Source of the DNA: Lytechinus pictus
Taxonomy: Eukaryota; Echinodermata; Echinoidea; Temnopleuroida; Toxopneustidae
NCBI RefSeq assembly: GCF_037042905.1
Contig: NC_087257.1
Location: 21,120,501-21,184,500 of the forward strand
DNA: 64,000 nucleotides
Direction: 5' to 3'
A program made the position numbers and the translations under genes. Numbering within the stretch: the first letter of the stretch is position 1; each line of letters begins with the position of its first letter. The notes below the pieces were generated by a model that had not been told where the DNA came from, did not search any database, and worked only from the letters and a program-made list of their open reading frames with translations. Shown here piece after piece: positions 10,542 through 22,440 of this stretch.

Positions 10542-11814
10542 GAAAAAAAAAATCTTTGGAATTTGAGAAAAGCATGATGAGCATGTAACAGCAGTCCGCA
10601 ATTTTGAATTGTCAATAGATATTTCAACTGAGGGTTTCTCGTATTATCTTCTTTCAATACCAGTCTAATCCCCGAGTAGACGGACAATTTTAAAGGTTAA
10701 TTTGTGACCGAGACATGTAATCACAATGGATTAATGACGAGACCATCAATCGTGTCTATGCATTATGTGTGTAGGCATATCATCAGAATTCTCCAAATTG
10801 TAACATGTGCATGTACTAGTTTATGATGATGATTGGATGTTTAAATATAACGTAACTTTTGCGATATCACGCCCAAATAGATTCCTTTAGGATGTGCAAA
10901 TGGAAGAAACCGATATGAAGCTTCGAAGTTGGCAAGAATGTCATGTATTAATTTATTGTGATTTTGGAATATTCGTTTCCTATTTTGGTCCCCTTTTGAT
11001 CAATGAAAATTGAAAGAAATTGTCAAAGCCACAAAGTAATACTGGGGACAAGCTTTCGGGTTGAGATGTATGAAGTCTATGTCGAAGAGAACGATATGTA
11101 ATCCATGGTTATTGGTTGGACTAAAATTATCAGGACATAAATAATACGCATGAGGGCACGAGTAAGAATTGTACGCACGAGGTACATCTGGAACAGTCCT
11201 AACACGCACGAGGCATAGCCGAGGGTGCTTGGACTGTACCACGTATGTGTAATTATTCTCATGCCGGATCAAAGTGATGTGTCTTGTATATTTTATAAGA
11301 AAGTGATGCGGCTCATCTTTACTTAATGAACCATCCTCATCTCACAACCATGACCGGTCAATAGAATTAGACATTAGTACCAGTTATTAGCGAATATTTC
11401 TGTTAACTATTCACAAATAAATGACTGGTCACGTGATCAATCTCATCCAATCACTTGATTAGGATCTAGAACAGACTTTACTTTGCGAAGGAATACAATA
11501 ACCACGACTTACTCGTTTGTTCTTGCCGATGACTTTATTGTCCATTCTATTTGTATTGGCATTCGCTTGAAAATCGACCTTTTCGATTTTCATCTTGTCC
11601 CGAACTATAGGATGGCCTCTCGCAAGGGTTATCACGCAGATTCTGAAAGAGAAAAGACAACCAAGTATAGAAGTAATTTTTTTTTATTATATCAAACATT
11701 AACAGAATGAATTGGGTTATTTTTTTTGTTTTGAAACACCAGACGAGGCTGACTATGTGGAAATTGTAGATCCGGTCCGCGCCTCTTTTTTGTAATGCTG
11801 TGAGATCAGGGGCC
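10542..11814. other. Non-coding stretch
   Basis: No repeat or RNA gene recognised. Short ORFs (for example 11000-11272 minus, 11483-11710 plus) show no domain or splice context. Confidence 0.4.
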
Positions 11815-11822
11815 CGTTAAAG

Positions 11823-12191
11823 CAGTGGCGTATCTAAGATGAAAGACGCCCGGGGCAAGTGCTAAAACCGCGCCCCTATCACAGTGTATTATATATATAT
11901 ATATGTTCCCTTTTCCAGGTCTGAATATCAATAATTTTCAGCTCGCGCTTCGCGTTCATTGTTTAGTTAGATACTAAACATGCTTACGATTACAAATTAA
12001 CCAACTTAGAATATTCCGTCTTAACGTCCTTATATTAAAAAATATTCGCACTCGAGTTGATACTATGCTTTATTTTAACTGGTTGTGTGTTTTCCAGGTG
12101 TAGCAGGCATATATATTTGCGTCCCCTTTACCATCTTTGCGCCCCCTGAAAGGGGCGCCCGGGGATGTGCCTCCCCCTAGATATGCTACTG
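11823..12191. mobile_element. hAT-like MITE, 369 bp, with 8 bp target duplication
   Basis: The ends are CAGTGGCGTATCTAAG and its imperfect inverse CTAGATATGCTACTG. The flanks CGTTAAAG (11815-11822) and CCTTAAAG (12192-12199) agree at 7 of 8 positions. Eight-base duplications and CAG-type ends are typical of hAT elements. The interior has matching GCGCCCC-rich blocks near both ends and no coding capacity. Confidence 0.6.
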
Positions 12192-12199
12192 CCTTAAAG

Positions 12200-12934
12200 T
12201 TGCGTTTAACCCTAAAAAGACTGGGCTATTTGAGATGTACGGGGGACTGGGGGGCATGATCCCCCCATCCCCCCTTCTGTTCTCGGCCGCCGTTCGCGCG
12301 ATTGCGTGGAAATTTTGCACGCACATTCTCTATTACCACATAAACTACAAGCAAGTGTAAAAAAAAATCGAAAATATATTTTTTTATTATGAATAAAATA
12401 TTCAAATTTATTCGTGAAGAACATTATTTGCATATTTAATACCCAATTTCACTTCAAATTTTCATTTTTTTTCCCCAGATGTCATCTTTGTAGTCTTCAT
12501 AGTCTTATTTAATGGTTTCCACAAAGAAAAAATGAGAAAGCCATTTTTCTTAGAATTTCTCATGTATTTCTTAGTTTTTTGTCTTTTGTTTTTCATTGTT
12601 TTTTTCCATGGAAATTACTACACACAATCTAACAACTATATTAAACCCTAAAGCAATCAAACTAAACAACTAGAATGAAAAATAATTACCCTTTTATGAA
12701 TTTCATCTCCCATAGACTTTATACACAAAATATAAAAATGAGCCATTTTCGGCATGACATTGTCTCATAAAAAGTCATGTGGCGTCGCGAATTTGGTCTC
12801 AAAAGTTGCGCGAGACTTCAAAGAAAAAAAATCATAAAATTTTGCGGCTCTATCTTTTTGCGTTTCGGAAATATCGCGCGAAGCATTGAGGGGGCATCAT
12901 GCCCCCCCCCCCCGTCCTTTTACGGTTAAACGCA
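12200..12934. mobile_element. Non-autonomous TIR element, ~735 bp
   Basis: The left end TTGCGTTTAACCCTAAAAAG and the right end CTTTTACGGTTAAACGCAA are near-perfect inverted repeats (about 20 of 22). Just inside, GGGGGGCATGATCCCCCC on the left is mirrored by GGGGGCATCATGCCCCCC on the right. It abuts the hAT-like element with one base between the target duplication and this end. No transposase ORF. Confidence 0.6.
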
Positions 12935-13229
12935 AGTCAAAAATCAAGCGCAAATGCCGAATGCAAGCTTTTGATCGGGTTAAAATCAAGTTGCGTTTGA
13001 TTGCAACTCTTTCTCTAACGGGCACCTCAGTTTCCAAGGCATTGAATCAGATTACAAATCTAGGACGAACCGTTTTGATGACACGACATTTGCTCCGGCG
13101 ACAATTGCTCCGGGCTTTATTTTCGTGTAAGATATAGGGTTAGGGTTGCAATAGGGTTTTATGACAGGATTGGAGTTAAGTTTAGGATAGGGTATTACGT
13201 TAAATCCAGGGATGAAGTTGGTCATTTTA
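12935..13229. repeat. Possible interspersed repeat fragment
   Basis: Contains ACATTTGCTCCGGCGACAAT followed by GGGTTAGGGTTGCAATAGGG (13136-13156). I have the impression that this combination recurs in marine invertebrate genomes. The two GGGTTA units are too few to be telomeric. Confidence 0.3.
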
Positions 13230-13840
13230 TTAAAGGTCAAGTCCACCCCATAAAAAACGTTGATTTGAATAAACAGAGAAAAATCAAACTAGCATAACGC
13301 TGAAAATTTCATCAAAATTGGATGTAAAAGAAGAAAGTTATGGCATTATAAAGTTTCGCTTATTTTTCACAAAACAGTGATATGCACAACTTAGTGACAT
13401 GCAAATGAGTCAGTCAATGATGTCCATCACTCACTTTTTCTTTTCTTTTTTATTGTTTGAATTATACAATATTTAATTTTTTACAGATTTGACAATAAGC
13501 ACCAACTTGACTGAACCATATATTATCAAACAATGCTAATACCACATGTTCATGGAGGAATTAATTATTATTTCACTTGAAAATGAGGAGAAAATTAGAA
13601 TATTTCATATTTCATATAATAAAATACAAAGGAAATGGTGAGTGGGTGACGTCATCTGTCTGCCAATTTGCATACCGACCAGGATGTGAATATAACTGTT
13701 TTGTGAAATTAAGTGAAACTTTTAAATGTCATAACTTTCTTATTTTACATCAGATTTTGATGAAATTTTCAGTGTTTTGCTTGTTGGATTTTTGTCTTTT
13801 TATTGAAATCAACTTTTTGTTGGGGTGGACTTGTCCTTTT
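13230..13840. mobile_element. Long-TIR palindromic MITE, family A copy 1
   Basis: Starts TTAAAGGTCAAGTCCACCCC and ends GGGGTGGACTTGTCCTTTTA. The two ~250 bp arms are inverse copies containing AAAATCGGATGTAAA-like, AAGAAAGTTATG and AAAGTTTCGCTTA blocks. The centre carries ATATTTAATTTTTTACAG and TTCATATAATAAAATAC. Four copies occur in the window (also 18582, 34380, 40810). Confidence 0.85.
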
Positions 13841-14770
13841 ATGTATGGAATTTGTCGCAGGAGCAAATGTCATGGAACATCAATATTGCACTGGGGAGGG
13901 GTACAATAAAGTTAAGGTTAGAAGGAATACTCAATTGTGATGTACCTCTCATGATAATAAAAGGAAATGCACATTGTGGAAATCGAATACAATATGGATT
14001 CCATAGCAAATATTGAACACTTCAACGTAATAAAATATGGAAAGCGGCGGCCGGAATTCAAACATAACTTTCCGCGAACTGGAATAATTCGATACGGACA
14101 TTCAGTCAAACTTCTGAAAAATGACGTCACCACTCCAGAGCACATTACACATCAGACATCTACCATTTCCGCAAGCCTTACTGGTGACGTCACATGCTGC
14201 CATTCATGATATGCTTTCAATGGTCATTATTTACATTAGCAAAAATAGAACTGTTCTGATTAGACGGCAGAGTGTCAATAAGCATTATGATGTCATCGGC
14301 CTCCAGCCGTCGGGGCTCGTCTTGTTATTTGAAGAAATATCACTAGTTGGTAGAGCAATTCGTCAGTCGCCTGGGAAATTTCAGGCTATAGCGATTTAAA
14401 GGGCATCGATTAAAAGGGAATCGCATTCAAGAAATTGGCAAGAAAACCGAATATATTTAGCAAAACACGGCAAGTTATCTCAACACTGTACATGTTCATT
14501 GTTGAAAAAAGTTTACCCCACACGTCGTGTTGCCAAGCCGGGCAAGCATCGAAAAACTGAAAGTCATAATCAAGCACAAAGGTTATTTCACACTTAGCCA
14601 TAAAATTTGAATAATTTAAAGGACTTTCAAATTTTTGGTAAAGGTTAAATTCTAGCGTTCCGATGTAACGATGGAAAGTCTTCAGCGATTAGTTCTCTGT
14701 GAAATTTGAAGTTAACGGTGAATGTGGCTATTTTTCATAGATCATTCTAGATTTAGTCATTACAAAACAA
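13841..14770. other. Non-coding stretch
   Basis: Short overlapping ORFs only (up to 92 codons at 14121-14399). Two sequences, GACGTCAC at 14124 and GTGACGTCAC at 14183, look like cAMP-response-type sites, but I see no gene next to them. Confidence 0.35.
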
Positions 14771-15420
14771 AACTAGAAATTTGACGTGTCCAAAGGACAC
14801 AGATGCCCCCGCTTAACCCGATCAGAAATTCATTCAATATGATTGAAGTTAATATCGTGCAGAATTTCCTACACACACCAAAAATTTTGTTAATCTGTTG
14901 ATTATTCATTAAGTTACTATTCAGAAACCAACTTGCATATATAACGAGCTGTGACCTTTGACCTGCGGACTTCGCAATCGAACTTAGCCTGTATTTTGCT
15001 GTCATCTACCTACACACACCACAATTCTTTGAAATCTGTTGATTATTCCCTAAGTTACTATGCAGAAACCAACTTGCATATCTATATTGAGCTGTAACCT
15101 TTGACCTGTGGGCTCCGATTTCAAACTAAAGCCTGTATTTTGGTGTCATCTACCCAGACACCAAACACTTTTAATATCTGGTAAATATTTCCAAAGTTAT
15201 CATGCGGAAACCAACTCGCATATATAATGAGCTGTGACTTTTGACCTGCTGACTTCGCAATCGAAATTAGCCTGTATTTTGCTGTCATCTACTTACACAC
15301 CACAAATTTTTAAATTCCATTAAATAATTTTCGAGTTATTGCGCGGAAACCAAGTCGGGGACGGACGGACAGGGGCAACGCTTAATGCCCCCTACGGACT
15401 TCGTCTGCGGGGGCATAAAA
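14771..15420. mobile_element. Interspersed element with three ~140 bp internal repeats
   Basis: The ends are linked by AGATGCCCCCGC (14801) and GCGGGGGCAT (15407-15416). Internally a ~140 bp unit repeats three times, anchored by GAGCTGTGACCTTTGACCTG at 14946, 15089 and 15229, each followed by a CCTGTATTTTGCTGTCATCT block. The 3' end has GGACGGACGGAC followed by a stem-loop ATGCCCCC...GCGGGGGCAT. No ORF. Confidence 0.65.
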
Positions 15421-15893
15421 AAGGCTATATACCATTTATATGAAGTTTTCATGTGGAGATGTTTGACCAAACTCTGTCTGAGAAATTATTTTTACCAAAA
15501 GGGAAAGTGGATCATTTTTGTCAGGGACACAACTTTTTTAAATTGATGTTTTAATTGTAAATCAAATTTACTCAAAAACATTAAAATTTTAATAATATCT
15601 TTTCCATAACATGTGTTTTATGATTATACATTTTCATGTTAAATCAAATGAATTTTTTATTTGATAATAAATATTTTTGAATACACCGACAAGTGATACA
15701 AATCTGAACAAAATGATGTACAAATTATGTTAATAACTGTTAGATTCGTTAATGCTCTAAACAATCCGTTGACACCCAAATATCAAGCAGTGAAGAGTGA
15801 CACCCCACATTTGTAGACCCCCCCCCCCTCCTCACCTCCACCTACATTTCTCCTGTATCCGACTCTGTACTGGAGGTCTTGACTTCAAGCATG
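15421..15893. other. Non-coding stretch
   Basis: AT-rich. Includes a C-rich run (15819-15840). Nothing else recognised. Confidence 0.4.
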
Positions 15894-16464
15894 TTAAAGG
15901 AAAATGAAACATTTGATACAAGATAGCTTTTGTGAAAACTTTTGTGAAAATCAAAGAAACAGATCAACGAAAGTTTGAGAAAAATTGAATAATAATAAGA
16001 AAGTTATGAGCATTTGAAGTTTAGATCATTATTATAATGTAGACCCTGCAGTTGACAATGCGAGAAAGATGTCGTGTGATGTCACATGTGAACAACTGTC
16101 CCATTACTTTTCTATATATTACACTTAAACTGTCTCTTTTATCACATCTACTAGTAGATAATGTATTCGTTTTATAGGAGGGCATGTAATACAGATTTTT
16201 AAAGAATACGTTATGGATGAAGAGTTTATATTACCATAAGAAAGAAGAAAAAACTACATTTTTTGGGTATTTTATAGTCCATCACAGGGAAATTTGTTCA
16301 CATGTGAAATCACACATCTCTGTCGCATTGCCAATGGCGGGATTTCCATAGCATTAGTGATCGCAATATTCAAAAGCTCATAACTTTCTCATTATTTGTC
16401 TGATTTTTCTCAAACTTTCTTTGATCTTATTCTTTGATTTTTCAAAGGTTTAATTCCCTTTTAA
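15894..16464. mobile_element. Long-TIR palindromic MITE, family B
   Basis: Begins TTAAAGGAAAATGAAAC and ends GGTTTAATTCCCTTTTAA. The arms are inverse copies: AAGTTTGAGAAAAATTGAAT with AAGAAAGTTATGAGC on the left, GCTCATAACTTTC and TTTCTCAAACTTTC on the right, plus TGTGATGTCACATGTGAACA versus TGTTCACATGTGAAATCACA. The architecture is like family A but the sequence differs. Confidence 0.75.
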
Positions 16465-17284
16465 TGCGGTGGGGTATCAAAGGGAGAATGTCTGTCACCT
16501 CTTTTCTTCTTGGCGGATTTGTTTAACACATATAACCACAATTGCCACCCACTTTTTAGCGGTAATGATTTAGCCCTTCTTCAGATCAGCTGCTGCTATG
16601 TGAGTGTTCATCGTTCACTAGCAACTACAGTAAAGAAAACTATTAGAACATTGAAAGCCCCTTTCTAGATTTGTTATATCGAATGTCTGACAACGTTTAA
16701 CTTATACTTATATAAGCACTTCTACTTTATCCCCATGATGAGAAATTCTGTCTACGGATGAATATGCAAATTACATCTGTGAGCGCGCGAGAATGAGATG
16801 GAGAGGCGACCGGAGAGACAAGGAGAGAGCGGGAGACGGGAAAGAGAGCAATAACAAAATACGTGGGCAAAGGATGACAGATTTTGAAAGCATTTGCCCG
16901 TCTTTCTTGGAAATAACAAAGTAGGACGCTCCCCCCTTGATCTCATTCTTCAAACCAATCAGTGAAACAAACTGTCACTGATGCTTCAAAGGATTAAGGT
17001 GCCAGACTCGTTACCGCCATGACTTACCAATATATAGATTGGAACTTATTTGGAAGTAGCGACCTTCGCGCACGCTAATACAAAAACGACACGGCCTCTG
17101 AGAAATAGCTACGTGATTTAGCATCGATCATTCGGCATCACGCGGTGATCGGATGACAGGCAATAGGGGTACACTTGACACGCTTCGTTTAGGAGAGTAG
17201 TCGCGGTAATTACACGTTTGGTGACATGCCGTTAACTTGCGCATGAACAGGATGTCAGACCGTCGTGATCGTTTGAATGAAGGT
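16465..17284. other. Non-coding stretch
   Basis: Purine-rich GAGAGA segment at 16780-16850. Two overlapping minus-strand ORFs here just translate that tract. No gene recognised. Confidence 0.4.
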
Positions 17285-17440
17285 CGGGCCCCGATTCATA
17301 AAAAAAAATTACAATAATTATTACGTTTCCATGATGGAAACCACCTTAGTTACAGGGCTTAGCAGCCAATCACAATTAAGGTTTTTTTCATAACAATGGC
17401 AAAGTTACAACAGTATTAAGCCTTCCTGAAACAAGCCCTT
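17285..17440. mobile_element. Small palindromic MITE, GGGCCC/TTCATAA type
   Basis: The left end CGGGCCCCGATTCATAAA pairs loosely with the right end CTTCCTGAAACAAGCCCT. The interior includes TTTCCATGATGGAAA and AACCTTAATTGTGATTGG-like arms. The same style of element lies at 58021-58178. Confidence 0.45.
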
Positions 17441-18233
17441 GGCCCTAGATATATATAGGATGTAACAAGAAGCTTCTCGATAAGCAGTTTCATAATACAA
17501 AGTCTCAAAGCTATAATTTTCATACCTCCTTCAAATCGATTAGACTTTAAACAAACGAAAAATAACATATTATGTACGTTTCATCATAATAAAATGTAAA
17601 AAAAAGCAATACCTTCAGCGATTCACGCATTTCCGCAAAACAGTTTTATTGACATCACGGATGGTCAATGATGCCACACACCCCTCTTGTTTTTATATGA
17701 ATATTCTTTGTTTTCCTCGTATCATGAAAAACATAATTTTGTCCTGGCCCCCTCCCCATGCACTGTTCATGTTCAATCGGTAATATATATAATATTTGAA
17801 TTTTTTACCATTTGATAATATTAAAAAAATACATAAATACTGGTGTGCAACAAATACCAATATAACGAATCTGCAAATATGCCAATAAAGTGAGCCATAT
17901 ATATTCTAGATTTATAGCAAGAGAAGGAGAGAGAGAAATGGGACATAAGGGTTTGAGGCACTATATACAAACGAATGATAATCTTTTAAAAGTAAGCATT
18001 TTTGCAATCATTTTTACACTTACTTGTTGGAATGCTGAAGAATACAGAAGTCCTCTGCTGTTTTTCCGTTTGTGTCTGTTCAACGAAAAAAATGAACGTT
18101 TTCAACTTCATGAACCAGATTAGAGAGGAGACTCTAAGTTTTATAATGATATGTCATTTGTTAATCCTATCTGTGATTCAAATATGAAGTTAGACAAAAA
18201 AAATCCCATCGATTCTCGAAAGCCCTCCTGGAC
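17441..18233. other. Non-coding stretch
   Basis: AT-rich. Short ORFs at 17890-18187 have no recognisable features. Confidence 0.4.
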
Positions 18234-18495
18234 AGAACACAGTGTTCCACAGTGTGTTCACAGTATAGACAATATGAAATCAACTTCACACTGTTAAATT
18301 TGAGCATTTCAACGGTGAGAATCAAATATTCACATAATCAACCATGTGAAAACGCTGTGAACAGTCACAATGTCGAGGTGTCCACGCTGTGAAAATATCT
18401 TCACACTGTTGAATTTGAGCATTTCAACAGTGTGAATAATATACAAATAGCCCACTATGTGAACACACTGTGATCACATTGTGTGACACTGTTCT
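18234..18495. mobile_element. Palindromic MITE of CACAGTGT motifs
   Basis: The left end AGAACACAGTGTTCCACAGT and the right end CATTGTGTGACACTGTTCT are inverse. The interior has two copies of TTCACACTGTT(A/G)AATTTGAG (about 18286 and 18401) and repeated GTGAACACACTGTG-like motifs. A related short array lies at 55218-55278. Confidence 0.6.
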
Positions 18496-18581
18496 TTTCT
18501 CTTTTTTTTTTTTTTGGGGGGGGGGGTATTTTCGAGACGCACTGTATAAGTAAGAAACAATATATTTTACAAAGAAACTTG

Positions 18582-19183
18582 TTAAAGGTCAAGTCAATCC
18601 CAGAAAAATGTAGATTGAATAAATAGAGAAAAATCAAACGAGCATAACGCTGAAAATCTCATCAAAATCGGATGTAAAATAAGAAAGTTATGACATTTTA
18701 AAGTTTCGCTTATTTTTCACAAAACCGTGATATGCACAAGTCAGTGACATGCAAATGAGACAGTCGATGATGTCACTCACTCACTGTTTCTTTTGTTTTT
18801 TGTTTGAATTATACAATATTTAATTTTTTACAGATTTGACAATAATGACCAACTTGACTGAAGCATATAGTATTAAACAATGCTAATTCCACACTTTTGA
18901 GAGGAATTACTTGTCTCACTTGACAATGAGGAGAAAATCAGAATATTTCACATTTCATATAATAAAAAAAAAAAAAATAGTGAGTGGATGACATCATCAG
19001 TCTCCTCATTTGCATACCGATCAGGATGTGCATATAACTGTTTTGTGAAATAAAGCGAAACTTTAAAATGTCATAACTTTCTTGTTTTACATCCGATTTT
19101 GATGAAATTTTCAGCGTTATGCTTGTTGGATTTTTCTCTTTTTATTCAAATCAACTTTTTGTTCGGGTGGACTTGTCCTTTAA
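18582..19183. mobile_element. Long-TIR palindromic MITE, family A copy 2
   Basis: TTAAAGGTCAAGTCAATCCC at the left and GGGTGGACTTGTCCTTTAA at the right. Same arm blocks as the copy at 13230, with an A-run (18967-18977) in the middle. Confidence 0.85.
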
Positions 19184-19640
19184 AACAGGAAGGTATTTTG
19201 ACATTGGCGATGTGGGAGGAGAACGGCGGACTTGGACGAACTCTCGTGTCAGAATTTTGTCATGCACATGCTCAATGTAGGCGCCATTTTCATATTGACA
19301 TTGTGCTATCCAAATCAAATCAATACCCGGCAATACTTTCCATTTCCATTTCCATTTTACATCAGAACATTAACTTAAAAAAATATGAAGGCATTAGAAT
19401 TTATTGATGCAGTAATATACGGATCTCCAATCAATGTTATACAGAAGTGTGACTTATTTGAAAATCTTGGGCTGAAATAAAAGTACCCCTGGCCATTATT
19501 TCTGTTGCTTCTCTTATTCCCTCTCCTCATCACCAGGGATCACCCTCCTCTTATTCTGTTTCTTTCCCTGCTACTACGACTAACATCACCACTACCTATA
19601 TATTAATATGGCTACAGCCTACTGGGAACTGCTTCTACTG
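19184..19640. other. Non-coding stretch
   Basis: Nothing recognised apart from a triplicated TTTCCATTTCCATTTCCATT near 19337-19357. Confidence 0.4.
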
Positions 19641-20190
19641 TGTATACTCATCCTCTTTATTTTCTTCTTTTTCATATTGTTTCTTTTTCTTCTCCCCAAA
19701 TCATATTGTTTCTTTTTCTTCTCCCCAAATCATATTGTTTCTTTTTCTTCTCCCCAAATCATATTTCGCTTTCTTCTTTTTCTTCTATTATATTACAACC
19801 CCTACTGCTGCTACTACTCTTACTTTCATTACTACTACTACTACTACTACTACTACTAGTACTACCACTACTAGTACTACTACTTCAACTACTACTACTA
19901 TTACTACTACTACCAGTGATTCATCTTATTGTTCATTTCTTTTCACTCTTCTTTTTCATCTTCCTCATTACCATCATCCTTTGTTCACTCTCCTTCTTTT
20001 CCTCATCTTCTTCTACTTCACCCCCTTCTCATTCTTCTTCATTTTTTTTATTCCTATTTTTTCTTCTTCATATTTCTTCTTCTATTCTTCATAATTATCG
20101 TCACCATCATCACCCTTTCTTCTCCTTCATCTTCTCTTTCTTTTTTTCATTCTTTCTTCTTTCTTTCTTTAAAATTATCTTTGTCTTTGT
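19640..20190. repeat. Pyrimidine-rich tract with a 29 bp tandem and (CTA)n microsatellite
   Basis: 19672-19758 is three exact copies of a 29 bp unit containing TTTCTTTTTCTTCTCCCC. 19831-19915 is mostly CTA triplets with GTA interruptions. The rest is TTC/TCC-rich. ORFs here are low-complexity translations. Confidence 0.9.
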
Positions 20191-20194
20191 CTGA

Positions 20195-21107
20195 TGGAAT
20201 GTGCTTAGTGAATTTACTGTGTTGTATATCATGCATTCCTTATCCCATTCAAAATATAGCTCACTAAAAAGCACATACACACATTAAATATATGTTTTTA
20301 TATGTGTGTGTGCGTTCACAAACCCTAACAAAAAGCCAATTATTATCCAAATGAACTATGGACCTGGTATATTTGTAATTCTCCATTTGTGTAAACGTGT
20401 TAGTTTAATTTTAAAATTCCTTACTTCATTTACTATTATGAATCTTAATTGTATTCACATTGTATGTTTTCTTTGAATAAAAAAGGATATAACAAATATG
20501 AATAAAATCATTCCAGTGAAACAGTTCTAGGCATGTCTTCATGAATATTTATTAGGTGGGCTAATGATGTCATATCCCCACTTGTTATTTTGTATTTAAA
20601 TATATGAAATTAGGTTTACAAAAATAAATTTTACCAAGAACTTAAACAATTGGATAAATTGTTTACAGAACACATTTACAGAACACAGTTACAGAACACA
20701 TGCACATGAACATAAATTAATGAGTAACGTTACACTCTAACGTTAACTTAGACCTGAATAAAGTAGACTAGAACTTAGATTTGTTAGAAATAGAAGTGAA
20801 ACGAATAGGCCTAGTTTAGATATAGATCTAGCCTAGCCTTGAAGAACAGAAGAATAGTAACAAAATTTAAAAGAATTACTCGAAAAAAAAAGGATTAAAG
20901 GTTTTTCACAATAATACGAGTCGAGGCATCGTCTTGCATGTCTGTTGCGGGAGGACTAGAAATAAACACAGATAATGGATGGTGAACATTACAAATTTGG
21001 CAATAGGTGGAACTACGATATACAAACCTGACATGTGTCGTCAAGAATTAGGTTATTCACACGGGTAATATCAGAATATAAAGAAATCAAATATGAAGGA
21101 TTATGAA
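20195..21107. other. Non-coding stretch
   Basis: AT-rich. A short tandem ACAGAACACATTTACAGAAC... occurs at 20664-20702 (three units of TTACAGAACACA with variation). Confidence 0.4.
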
Positions 21108-21115
21108 TTATTCAC

Positions 21116-21215
21116 CTATCTGATATCTTGGGGTAAAATATCTCTCGAGGAATGATGGGAAAACATCATTTGTGTTGGTTTCTTCTAACAAATTTTGGTC
21201 CATGGAAGCTGCCAT
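21116..21215 (-). CDS. Candidate first coding exon, protein unknown
   Basis: On the minus strand, an ATG at 21215-21213 sits in a strong context (CCAAGATGGCAGC). It opens a 33-codon frame starting MAASMDQNLLEETNTND and continuing to TPRYQIG. The frame then meets AG|GTGAAT (GT at 21115-21114), a good 5' splice-site match, and stops two codons later in the unspliced frame. This is the pattern of a short first coding exon. I do not recognise the protein and found no downstream exon. It may equally be chance. Confidence 0.22.
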
Positions 21216-22320
21216 CTTGGATGACTTGTTTTTATCGGAAGAGGGCGACATCAGGACTTCAATTCTGAATGCATTGCGTAAAGTTTGGGAGTTGAATATC
21301 ATTTTTCAATTCAGTGTTCTGTTTCTCTTCAAGTTTACTTTCTTCTTTTCCCCTCTTTATAGGCGACCTTATTTACTTGTTGTTTAATTGAGGTAAAAAA
21401 AGAGAGGATATTTCGTAGTTACAATACTTTAGAATTGTAATTTTAGTTTATTTTTCATCTATCTAATTATTGGTTATTATATTTCTATTTATTTCATTAT
21501 TTATTTATTTGTTCATTCATTCATTCATTCTTTCTTTCTTTCCTTTTTTTTCTTTGTTTGTTTGTTTCTTTCTTTCTTATATTAACTCATCTCTTTACTT
21601 ATTTGTTCTTTGTTCTATATATTCATTATAACATCATAAATTATTTGTTTTACCTTTACCCTATTTTATTATTTTTTATAAGTTGATTTATTTATTTGAT
21701 TGGGGTCTTTTGATTTCTTATTTTTTCTCTCTTGTTTCTCTTCTTATATTATTGGCAGTTGAAGAAATCATAGCCGATCCCAGTGCACTATTAATCATTG
21801 AGATTATATATTCCTCTCATTTTTTAAAGATATTATTTCTTTCAATTTACAACATGACAAAAATCTGCATTATAGTTATAGTCATAGCAACTTGTACAAC
21901 TGTCTTGTATACTTATAGCCTATAATTTACCCTTTTATTCATTCATTCTTGACCATGCATGTTCATGCTCTCTCGTTTCAGTTCCTCCGCTGTTCGGAGA
22001 TCAGTATATAATACGCCTTGATAAGTTAACGTTGCTTTATAAAGCGCTCACAGAGAAGATGAGATCAGGTTCCGTTAAAAAAATATGATAAAAATTAGTT
22101 GAAATATTGAAGTAGGCTATATTTTGGATTTACCTTTTATGTCGAAAATATTAACAACAGCAGACTAGTCGTTGCCTAAAGTTTCTGTTTTCTATACATT
22201 TCTGAATAACGCGTATCTTTTATGACGTTATAAACAGCAATGCGATGATAAATTCGATTCATTTATACATACAAAATTCATTTTAGCATTCATAAGTAAA
22301 AATAAAAATTATACATTTTT
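21216..22320. other. Non-coding stretch with simple repeats
   Basis: 21500-21580 is ATTC/TTTC tetranucleotide-rich. The rest is AT-rich with no recognisable gene. If the exon at 21116-21215 is real, its promoter would lie in the left part of this stretch. Confidence 0.4.
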
Positions 22321-22440
22321 CCCTCGATATTGGGCAAAATGCATGTTTAAAGGGTAAATTTCAACGCAACATTGCGGGAAATATGTATTTTATTTACCCG
22401 CCAACAAACATGCATGTGCCCATTTTTACCCAATATCGGG
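22321..22440. mobile_element. Small palindromic element
   Basis: CTCGATATTGGGCAAAATGC and CATGTTTAAAGGG on the left are mirrored by CAAACATGCATG and CATTTTTACCCAATATCGGG on the right, giving a ~120 bp foldback. Confidence 0.5.

Noticed and set aside
13136-13156. Telomere repeat
   Set aside because: Only two imperfect GGGTTA units, embedded in an interspersed repeat.
19608-20267. Overlapping ORFs rich in Phe, Leu, Ser and Thr
   Set aside because: Low-complexity translation of TTC and CTA microsatellites in all three frames.
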